Shown here in pieces: positions 1 to 5,170 of a DNA stretch of 5,802 nucleotides; position 1 is the stretch's first letter; each line of letters opens with the position of its first letter. The notes under the pieces were generated by a model. That model saw only the letters and a list, made by a program, of their open reading frames with translations. It was not told the DNA's origin and did no database searches. This DNA comes from a bacterium (lineage in GTDB: Bacteria; Patescibacteriota; Saccharimonadia; Saccharimonadales; UBA4665): positions 1 to 5,802 of the forward strand of contig JAKPIL010000163.1 in assembly GCA_029549845.1 (NCBI GenBank), given 5' to 3'. Made by a program: the position numbers and the translations under genes.

Positions 1-635
1 CCATGTTTGGTTCTTTGCTCGATACTGCCGTACAACGAAATCCCGACGTTGAAGATAGAACTATCGGCGAAATTGCCAACATTGAGTACGGGTTGACCGA
101 AAAATCAAAATCAAAAGGCGACTACCGACTTATACGGATCACCGACATCAATAGCGAGGGTTTTTTAGGTAGTGACAACAAAGTATATGTTAGCGCAAAT
201 CAAAACTCCGAAAAATACCTGCTGCGTGAAGGCGATATTGTTGTAGCGAGGACAGGTGCGACGTTTGGTAAGGTGTTGCATTTCGATGATAGTGAGAATG
301 CTGTTTTTGCATCATATTTGATCCGTATCAATTTCAATGGTGAAGTGCTGCCAAAGCTTTTTTGGTACTTTGCGAAGACGCCACAATACTGGGGACAGGC
401 AAATACGCTAGCTAGTGGCGCTGCGCAGCCACAGTTTAACGGTGGCGCATTGAAGCAGATTAAATTTTCTTATCCAGCGAGTCGTGATGAGCAGCAAATG
501 ATAGTTGAGAGACTGGACGTGTATCATCGATTAACACTCAGACTAAAGACAATGTACCAGAAGAAAACTGACGATCTAAGTGCCCTAAAGCAAGCACTCC
601 TAACTCAAGCGTTTTCGCAAAGTGAGGTAGAGTAG
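1..635 (+). CDS. hsdS: Type I restriction-modification specificity subunit HsdS, 5'-truncated by window edge (C-terminal half)
   Basis: HsdS is the DNA-recognition subunit that directs the HsdM methyltransferase and HsdR nuclease to a bipartite target. About 210 residues of the C-terminal half are visible, counted from the ATG at position 3. This ATG is most likely an internal Met near the end of the central conserved helix, because a complete HsdS has two target-recognition domains and only the second is present. Residues about 20-160 match a TRD: the motif GDIVVARTG (77-85) and the hallmark GAAQPQFNGGALKQI (139-153). Residues about 163-207 form the distal conserved helix (EQQMIVERLD, ending in LSALKQALLTQAF), which in this family acts as a spacer and packs against HsdM. 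The gene ends with tandem TAG TAG. HsdM is presumably encoded just upstream, outside the window. Family assignment is firm; the target sequence cannot be read from the protein. Confidence 0.93.
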   Translation, partial: MFGSLLDTAVQRNPDVEDRTIGEIANIEYGLTEKSKSKGDYRLIRITDINSEGFLGSDNKVYVSANQNSEKYLLREGDIVVARTGATFGKVLHFDDSENAVFASYLIRINFNGEVLPKLFWYFAKTPQYWGQANTLASGAAQPQFNGGALKQIKFSYPASRDEQQMIVERLDVYHRLTLRLKTMYQKKTDDLSALKQALLTQAFSQSEVE

Positions 636-640
636 TAGCT

Positions 641-709
641 ATGAGTACATTTAATGCACGAATAAACGACATAATGTACAAAATATTGACAATAGGGCTA
701 CGTCATTGA
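641..709 (+). other. Possible 22-codon short ORF directly after hsdS (remnant or leader; uncertain)
   Basis: An ATG 5 bp after the hsdS stop opens a 22-codon frame (begins MSTFNARIND) that ends in TGA at 707-709. A GAGG at 624-627 lies 13 nt upstream, which is longer than an ideal ribosome-binding spacing. The frame runs through the -35 of the toxin-antitoxin promoter and ends inside the extended -10. It could be the stub of a former gene of the restriction operon cut short where the toxin-antitoxin module entered, or chance. I do not recognise the peptide, and its length gives no statistical support. Confidence 0.2.
645..679. repeat. Inverted repeat GTACATT / AATGTAC upstream of toxin-antitoxin promoter (candidate operator)
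   Basis: GTACATT at 645-651 and AATGTAC at 673-679 form a perfect 7-bp inverted repeat with a 21-bp spacer. The right arm ends 6 bp before the -35 hexamer at 686. A third copy of the core word, GTACAT, is at 755-760 in the leader of the antitoxin mRNA. Three copies of a self-similar word around a promoter that serves an HTH-encoding gene suggest binding sites for that protein. This is inference; a 7-bp repeat in AT-rich DNA can arise by chance. Confidence 0.35.
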
Positions 710-715
710 TATACT
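686..715 (+). promoter_or_regulatory. Promoter of the Panacea toxin-antitoxin operon
   Basis: There is a perfect -35 hexamer TTGACA (686-691), an 18-bp spacer, then TATACT (710-715) preceded by TGA (707-709), giving an extended -10. Transcription would start near 722, leaving a leader of about 70 nt before the antitoxin ATG. It is the best sigma70-type promoter in the window and lies in its most AT-rich stretch. Its 9-bp TGATATACT is repeated exactly before the GIY-YIG gene. Confidence 0.75.
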
Positions 716-747
716 AAACGTATAAACAATAAGACAAATACAAAAAT

Positions 748-772
748 ATACTTGGTACATAAAAGCAAGTAT
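748..772. repeat. Inverted repeat ATACTTG / CAAGTAT in the antitoxin leader
   Basis: ATACTTG (748-754) and CAAGTAT (766-772) are perfect 7-bp inverted arms around an 11-bp spacer that itself holds GTACAT (755-760). The element lies after the predicted transcription start and just before the Shine-Dalgarno at 781. It could be an operator for the HTH antitoxin or a hairpin in the mRNA leader; the stem does not include the Shine-Dalgarno. The arms are AT-rich, so an RNA hairpin would be weak, and a DNA-binding site is slightly more plausible. Confidence 0.4.
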
Positions 773-780
773 CTAAAGGT

Positions 781-787
781 GGGAGGA
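781..787 (+). promoter_or_regulatory. Shine-Dalgarno that fixes the antitoxin start at 794
   Basis: GGGAGGA, with core GGAGG at 782-786, sits 7 nt before the ATG at 794. It decides against the longer frame that opens with TTG at 752: that codon has no Shine-Dalgarno, lies inside the inverted repeat, and would add 14 residues before the HTH. Confidence 0.8.
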
Positions 788-793
788 ACGAAT

Positions 794-1495
794 ATGAGAC
801 CGCAGTGGAACTTAAAAGAGATCCGTCATATGTACGGATTGTCGCAGAGCGATATTGCCGAGGCTATTGGCGTTAAGAGCCGCAGTACAGTTGTGGCTAT
901 TGAAAGTGGTGACCGTGATTTGATGAGTGAAGAGCTGGGCAGACTCGCTGATTATTTGGGCGTAGAAATCGCTGACCTTATAGCGTACGAGATCCCTGAT
1001 TATGAAAAATATCGCGAAATGCTTGTAGAGACTCTTAGGCGATACACAGAATACACCAAGCACGGAGCTCCGAAAACGCTATTTGCAAAATTGATCTATT
1101 TTGCCGACTTTGCCTGGTTTTACGATCAGCTGAAACCCATGAGTGGTATGAAATATCGTCGTGATCCATACGGACCAGTCCCCGACCAGTTCTTTAGGAT
1201 TGTAGATAGTATGATCGAAAACGGTGAGATGCAGCTTGAGCTAAAAGTCAGAGCCGGTCGTAAGAACCAGATGCAATCGCTTAGTCTGAGCGAGACAGTT
1301 GCTAGTCAGCCAAACCAATATCTGACTGCTAAAGAAATAGACCTCATAGATAAAGTCGTGCAGAAGTGGAAGAAAGCAAACGTAGACCAAATTGTTGAGT
1401 TTACACACAACCAACTGCCATGGCAAGTAACGCGGCCAAACGAGTTTATACCATATGAGTTAATTACCCAGGAAGAGCCAGAAAATGTCTATTAG
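794..1495 (+). CDS. panA: Antitoxin with N-terminal XRE-type HTH and C-terminal Panacea (DUF4065) domain
   Basis: This 233-residue protein is the likely antitoxin of a type II-like module. Residues about 5-65 form an XRE/Cro HTH: LKEIRHMYGLSQSDIAEAIGV is followed by the recognition-helix segment SRSTVVAIESGD and LGRLADYLGVEIADL. Residues about 94-210 match Panacea (DUF4065, also seen in SocA-like proteins): KLIYFADFAWFYDQ (99-112), the signature GMKYRRDPYGPVP (118-130), and THNQLPW (204-210) near the domain end. Panacea-domain antitoxins are known to pair with several unrelated toxin families and to neutralise them by direct contact. The HTH suggests that it also represses its own promoter. 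The stop is a tandem TAG TAG, and the toxin gene starts inside the last codons. The domain calls are strong. The symbol panA is used by analogy with the PanAT modules; the specific partner activity is inferred from gene order. Confidence 0.88.
   Translation: MRPQWNLKEIRHMYGLSQSDIAEAIGVKSRSTVVAIESGDRDLMSEELGRLADYLGVEIADLIAYEIPDYEKYREMLVETLRRYTEYTKHGAPKTLFAKLIYFADFAWFYDQLKPMSGMKYRRDPYGPVPDQFFRIVDSMIENGEMQLELKVRAGRKNQMQSLSLSETVASQPNQYLTAKEIDLIDKVVQKWKKANVDQIVEFTHNQLPWQVTRPNEFIPYELITQEEPENVY
1470..1475 (+). promoter_or_regulatory. Ribosome-binding site of the toxin, inside the antitoxin gene
   Basis: AGGAAG lies 9 nt before the toxin ATG at 1485 and within the antitoxin reading frame. It supports start at 1485 and translation coupled to termination of the antitoxin at 1495. 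Confidence 0.5.
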
Positions 1496-1904
1496 TAGTG
1501 ATGGCTACCGCGTGATTTTTGAAGAGTACGCAGGTCGTCACTACATTAAAGATTTTGAGAAAAAATACAAAGGTGCATGGCTAACGACTCGTAAAGCACT
1601 TGTAAGTGAGTTTCGTAATATTGACATGCTCATCAACAGTGGTCGAACAAATCCACCTATTCACCGCACTGATGACAATATGCAATGGGTTATAAAGCAT
1701 GAATTCGTGGTTGCTGGTCTCAAGGAAAGTAAGAAGACGAGTGGGCGACGCATTATCGCGTATGTTAATGACGATCAGCGTGTAGTTAATGTACTACTGG
1801 TTTACCATAAAGATCATGTAGACAAAAAGTCGAGTGAAACTGCTTGGTGGGAGCGAGTTATTAAGGGTGAATATAAAGTGTTATTAAAGGACTTTCGTTT
1901 TTAA
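1485..1904 (+). CDS. panT: RelE/ParE-superfamily-like toxin paired with the Panacea antitoxin
   Basis: This 139-residue protein overlaps the end of the antitoxin gene by 11 bp, the classic arrangement of a toxin-antitoxin operon with antitoxin first. It has a RelE-like layout: an N-terminal strand YRVIFEEYAGRHY (8-20); a helical segment (about 21-50) rich in Lys and Arg; then a strand-rich core with IKHEFVVAGLK (70-80), RRIIAYVNDDQRVVNVLLVYHKDH (88-111), and a C-terminal WWERVIKGEY (121-130). The pattern 'basic-rich turn, strand, hydrophilic turn, strand ending in VYHK' is typical of RelE, ParE and HigB proteins, whose RelE branch cleaves mRNA at the ribosome. Candidate active-site residues are R88/R89, H108 and K109, but I cannot fix them without a structure. 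It is longer than the usual 85-110 residues. The RelE-type call is likely; the catalytic activity and target are not shown by the sequence alone. Confidence 0.75.
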   Translation: MSISSDGYRVIFEEYAGRHYIKDFEKKYKGAWLTTRKALVSEFRNIDMLINSGRTNPPIHRTDDNMQWVIKHEFVVAGLKESKKTSGRRIIAYVNDDQRVVNVLLVYHKDHVDKKSSETAWWERVIKGEYKVLLKDFRF

Positions 1905-1914
1905 ATACAGGTAA

Positions 1915-1925
1915 TGCTGTAAAAT
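1915..1925 (+). promoter_or_regulatory. Candidate -10 element giving a near-leaderless hsdR mRNA
   Basis: TAAAAT at 1920-1925 matches the -10 consensus at 5 of 6 positions, within TGCTGTAAAAT. Transcription would start at about 1932-1934, at the hsdR ATG. No Shine-Dalgarno is present before that ATG, which agrees with leaderless initiation. No convincing -35 is seen. hsdR may also be reached by read-through, as I see no terminator after the toxin gene. Confidence 0.45.
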
Positions 1926-1933
1926 AAATAGAT

Positions 1934-4315
1934 ATGAACGAAGCGACGACTAGGCGTGAGTTGATCGACCCGAAGCTGACTGAGTGTGGCTGGGGGCAGA
2001 ATGTCACGATTGGCTCGCTGGTGCTTGCAGAGTATGTCTTTACCGATGGCCGTTTGATCGGCGGCGGGCAGCGTGGTAAGACCAAAAAGGCCGACTACGT
2101 GCTGGCATATAAAAACCAAAAGCTTGCCATCATCGAAGCTAAGGCGGAGAACAAAGGAATAACCGACGGGCTCGAGCAGGTAAAAGATTACGCCGCTACA
2201 CTCGGAATAAGATACGTCTATAGCACCAATGGCCATGGTATCTACTGTTTTGACATGAAGACTGGCCGTGGCGAAGAAGTTAGCGGCTATCATAGCCCGG
2301 ACGATCTCTTTTCTATGACCTACGACGATGTAAATGATTTGCAATACCGCGCACTGATAGAGCCGTACCAGATCATCAAACACCGACCTCGATACTACCA
2401 AGAAAACGCCATAAACACAGCCGTCAAAGTGATCTCAGGTGGCGAGGATAGAGTGCTCCTGACGCTCGCAACTGGCACAGGTAAGACGACCATTGTATTT
2501 CAAATCGCTTGGAAGCTATATCAAGCCCGTTGGAACAAGCGCGGTGATGACAGGCGGCCACGCATCCTCTTTTTGGCCGACCGCAATATACTTGTCGAAC
2601 AAGCCATGGGAGATTTTGAGCCATTTGGCGATATGGCGGTGCGCATAAACGGCGAAGCAGTGCGAAAAGCCGGCAAAATCCCGACCAACGGCAGTGTATT
2701 CTTCAGTATCTATCAGGCGATGACGGGTGGGCCGACTGAGAACCCATACTATAAAGATTACCCGAGCGACTACTTTGACCTCATCATCATCGATGAGTGT
2801 CACCGCGGTGGTGCGAGCAATGAAGGCAACTGGCGGGCTGTGCTCGATCATTTTAGCGGAGCGACCCACCTTGGACTAACTGCTACGCCAAAGCGCGATG
2901 ACAACATCGATACCTACCAATACTTTGGTAACCCGGTATATACCTACTCACTCAAACAAGGGGTTGAAGACGGCTTTTTGACACCGTTTAAGGTTAAACG
3001 CATCACGACCACGATGGACCGCTATGTGTTTAACCCACAAGATCATGTGGAGAGTGGTGAGGTAGACGAGGCGCGCGAATATACGCTGAGTGATTTTAAC
3101 AAAGCCATCTACTTACCTGAACGAGAAGAGCGCATGGCCGAGATACTACTCGAGCAGATCAACCCAAATCAAAAGACGATTGTCTTTTGTAACGATGAAA
3201 AACATGCGGCGATGATGCGCGATGCGATCAATAAATACAAGCCAGCCGGTACGCTTGGCGATGACCGGAACTACTGCGTACGTATCACCTCTACAGAGGG
3301 CGTGATCGGTGATGGTTACCTGGAAGAATTTCGTGACAACGAAAAACAAGTACCAACTATTGTTACCACAAGCCGTAAGTTGAGCACGGGTGTCGATGCG
3401 CGTAATGTACGCTTCATCGTGCTGATGCGGGGCATCGGTAGCATGGTAGAGTTCAAACAGATTGTCGGACGCGGTACGCGCATATATGATGACAAGGATT
3501 ATTTCACTATCGTGGATTTTTACGGTAACGACACAAAATTTGAAGACCCCGAATGGGATGGCGAGCCACAAGAAGTAGAAGTAACCGATGTGGTTGATCC
3601 AGAGCCCGGCACTGTCACGGTGACTGATGCTGAGTACGGCCCACCCGAGGATGGTGATAGTGAGGTCAATGAGCCAGGGTCATCGTATGATGGTAGTGGT
3701 GTGATACTCGATGATCCCGTAGAAACAAAGCAGAAAACGGTCGTACGGCTCGGTGATGGCAAAGAGCGTGAGATCAAATATTCGGTTGATACAAAGTTCT
3801 ATATGGATGGCCGAGCGGTGAGCCCGCATGAATTTCTAGAGATGTTGTTTGGGCAGATACCTGAGTTGTTCAAGGATGAAGACGACTTGCGCCGGCAATG
3901 GAGTGACCCGCGTACACGTGAGCTACTGCTACAGGGCTTGGCAGAGCGTGGCTTTGAAGAAGAAAAGCTGCAGGCACTCAAGCAGATTTGTGATGCTGAG
4001 GACAGTGACATCTATGACGTGCTGCGCTACATCGCTTACGCCAAAGAAACTATGACACGCGTTGAGCGTGCTGGGATCGTGCGTGAATACTACCTAGAGC
4101 AGCTTGACGATAATGAGCGCGAATTCGTCAGTTTTATACTCGACACATATGAAAAACGGGGTGAAAAGGAACTGAGTATGCAGAATCTCACCAGTCTCGT
4201 TAGCCTGCATTACAGGACGATGCGCGACGCAACGACTGTGCTTGGCTCGGCGGACCAAATCGTGCACGATTACCTCGAGTTACAGTCCGAACTTTACGTT
4301 GCTGTAGGGGAGTAA
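1934..4315 (+). CDS. hsdR: Type I restriction enzyme endonuclease/translocase subunit HsdR (EcoEI-like)
   Basis: HsdR is the motor and nuclease of type I restriction: with HsdM and HsdS it pulls unmethylated DNA and cuts it far from the recognition site. All 793 residues are present. The N-terminal nuclease shows D54 and E68-A-K70 (PD-(D/E)xK pattern, in ADYVL...IIEAK). The SF2 helicase motifs are intact: Walker A ATGTGKTT (179-186), Walker B DECH (287-290), motif III LTATPKR (315-321), motif V TTSRKLSTGVDARNV (478-492) and motif VI QIVGRGTR (509-516). An acidic, Gly/Pro-rich linker (about 535-600) leads to a C-terminal region (about 620-785) like the EcoEI R C-terminal domain, thought to contact the methylase core. 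The N-terminus MNEATTRRELIDPKL fits the family, supporting the start. It is separated from hsdS by the toxin-antitoxin module and followed 3 bp later by the SWIM gene. No broken motif is seen, so it is predicted to be active. Confidence 0.96.
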   Translation: MNEATTRRELIDPKLTECGWGQNVTIGSLVLAEYVFTDGRLIGGGQRGKTKKADYVLAYKNQKLAIIEAKAENKGITDGLEQVKDYAATLGIRYVYSTNGHGIYCFDMKTGRGEEVSGYHSPDDLFSMTYDDVNDLQYRALIEPYQIIKHRPRYYQENAINTAVKVISGGEDRVLLTLATGTGKTTIVFQIAWKLYQARWNKRGDDRRPRILFLADRNILVEQAMGDFEPFGDMAVRINGEAVRKAGKIPTNGSVFFSIYQAMTGGPTENPYYKDYPSDYFDLIIIDECHRGGASNEGNWRAVLDHFSGATHLGLTATPKRDDNIDTYQYFGNPVYTYSLKQGVEDGFLTPFKVKRITTTMDRYVFNPQDHVESGEVDEAREYTLSDFNKAIYLPEREERMAEILLEQINPNQKTIVFCNDEKHAAMMRDAINKYKPAGTLGDDRNYCVRITSTEGVIGDGYLEEFRDNEKQVPTIVTTSRKLSTGVDARNVRFIVLMRGIGSMVEFKQIVGRGTRIYDDKDYFTIVDFYGNDTKFEDPEWDGEPQEVEVTDVVDPEPGTVTVTDAEYGPPEDGDSEVNEPGSSYDGSGVILDDPVETKQKTVVRLGDGKEREIKYSVDTKFYMDGRAVSPHEFLEMLFGQIPELFKDEDDLRRQWSDPRTRELLLQGLAERGFEEEKLQALKQICDAEDSDIYDVLRYIAYAKETMTRVERAGIVREYYLEQLDDNEREFVSFILDTYEKRGEKELSMQNLTSLVSLHYRTMRDATTVLGSADQIVHDYLELQSELYVAVGE
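4306..4312 (+). promoter_or_regulatory. Ribosome-binding site of the SWIM gene, inside the end of hsdR
   Basis: AGGGGAG lies 6 nt before the ATG at 4319 and overlaps the last hsdR codons. It supports that start and coupling of the SWIM gene to hsdR translation. Confidence 0.65.
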
Positions 4316-4318
4316 TAC

Positions 4319-5086
4319 ATGAAACCACAGTATACGCTTAAAGATATCAAACTAAAGGTTGATGAGCCGACGTTTGCGCGTGCTGTCACATTGTATGAAG
4401 CAGGGGCGGTCGGCCCGATCTCACAGGGTATAAAAGGCTACGCTGCGACCGTAAGAGGTACCGAGCTATACCAGGTCTGGCTTAGTCCGAAAGATGTGTA
4501 TTTGGCAGATTGTAACTGTTATGTCGGCCAAAATGACACACTATGTAAGCATATGGTTGCACTGGCGCTCGCCGTTTTAGCAGACAATGATGGCCCATTT
4601 GAAACAGAAGATCTACAGCAAAATAATACTGTCGAAGGAAGCGGAAAAGTCGGGGTATTAAGCGTGGATGAAACTGCGGTTTACCGAAAAGAGATAAGCA
4701 CAATCATCACAAAATACATCCGGGGCTACGACGGTCCCTCGCGTACGTGGTTTACCTACCAAAGTAGACTTGAAGAGGGGTGTAACAGATTGGCAGACGT
4801 CGTGCGCCGTCTGCCAATATGCGCGGCTTCGGCAGACCTGATGATAACGATGCTACTACGGCTAGATACGAAGCTTTCAAGTGGTGGCGTGGATGACTCG
4901 GACGGTACAGTTGGCGGTTTTATCGAGCGCTGCGTTATAATCCTGGCCGCCCAGGCCCGGCAGGATGAGGGATATATAGCGGTCTTCCGTAAAAGGCTGC
5001 CAACAAGCCATACGTGTTTTGACTGGGAGTTGCCTTTGATGGAGCTTGTGAATTCGGCGGATCGAAGGGATGTTACTGAATTATGA
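4319..5086 (+). CDS. SWIM zinc-finger protein, co-transcribed with hsdR
   Basis: This 255-residue protein has a SWIM zinc-finger signature: C65-N-C67, eight residues, then C76-K-H78 (CxC...CxH), followed by a hydrophobic helix MVALALAVLA. SWIM domains are known to bind DNA or proteins and occur in SWI2/SNF2 ATPases and transposases; here the domain stands in a small protein without an ATPase. Residues about 1-60 are a mixed N-terminal region. Residues about 117-255 form a second region with a conserved look: YIRGYDGPSRTWFTYQ (133-148) and VDDSDGTVGGF (191-201). I believe I have seen this region in other SWIM proteins of uncultivated bacteria, but I cannot name a function. There is no signal peptide or membrane segment. 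Only 3 bp separate it from hsdR, so it shares the transcript and may be an accessory factor of the restriction system. The stop is TGA (5084-5086). Confidence 0.82.
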   Translation: MKPQYTLKDIKLKVDEPTFARAVTLYEAGAVGPISQGIKGYAATVRGTELYQVWLSPKDVYLADCNCYVGQNDTLCKHMVALALAVLADNDGPFETEDLQQNNTVEGSGKVGVLSVDETAVYRKEISTIITKYIRGYDGPSRTWFTYQSRLEEGCNRLADVVRRLPICAASADLMITMLLRLDTKLSSGGVDDSDGTVGGFIERCVIILAAQARQDEGYIAVFRKRLPTSHTCFDWELPLMELVNSADRRDVTEL

Positions 5087-5099
5087 GCATTGAAATGCT
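5086..5099. repeat. Small hairpin-forming palindrome after the SWIM gene
   Basis: AGCAT (5086-5090) and ATGCT (5095-5099) pair around TGAA. It starts in the SWIM stop codon. No run of T follows, so it is not a standard terminator; at most it could protect the 3' end of the hsdR-SWIM mRNA. A 5-bp stem is weak evidence. Confidence 0.25.
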
Positions 5100-5155
5100 G
5101 TCCAAACTATATTGATCTGGGTCGAAACGAAATTAGCCACGCATGCAGTGACGAA

Positions 5156-5164
5156 TGATATACT
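5156..5164 (+). promoter_or_regulatory. Extended -10 promoter element giving a leaderless GIY-YIG mRNA
   Basis: TGATATACT is identical to the extended -10 of the toxin-antitoxin promoter at 707-715. Its last T is 7 nt before the ATG at 5171, so transcription should begin at or beside the A of the start codon. There is no Shine-Dalgarno in the few bases between. No good -35 is visible upstream, in keeping with an extended -10 that does without one. Confidence 0.6.
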
Positions 5165-5170
5165 TGCCCT

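Noticed and set aside
752..793. Antitoxin start at TTG 752, adding 14 residues.
   Set aside because: There is no ribosome-binding site, the codon lies inside an inverted repeat, and a strong GGAGG sits at the right distance before ATG 794.
1891..1910. Possible terminator after the toxin gene (AAAGGACTTT followed by GTTTTT).
   Set aside because: The stem would be four A/T-rich pairs around a two-base loop, which is not a credible hairpin, and it lies in the last toxin codons.
3520..3777. Minus-strand 85-codon ORF rich in Ser, Pro, Gly and Thr.
   Set aside because: It is a mirror of the acidic linker of HsdR; low-complexity composition of the opposite strand explains the open frame. The other minus-strand frames (for example 1901-2401, 3146-3571 and 5209-5691) are likewise antisense to well-supported genes and resemble nothing.
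5083..5115. 10-codon ORF overlapping the SWIM stop as ATGA.
   Set aside because: It is too short, has no Shine-Dalgarno of note and no recognisable sequence.
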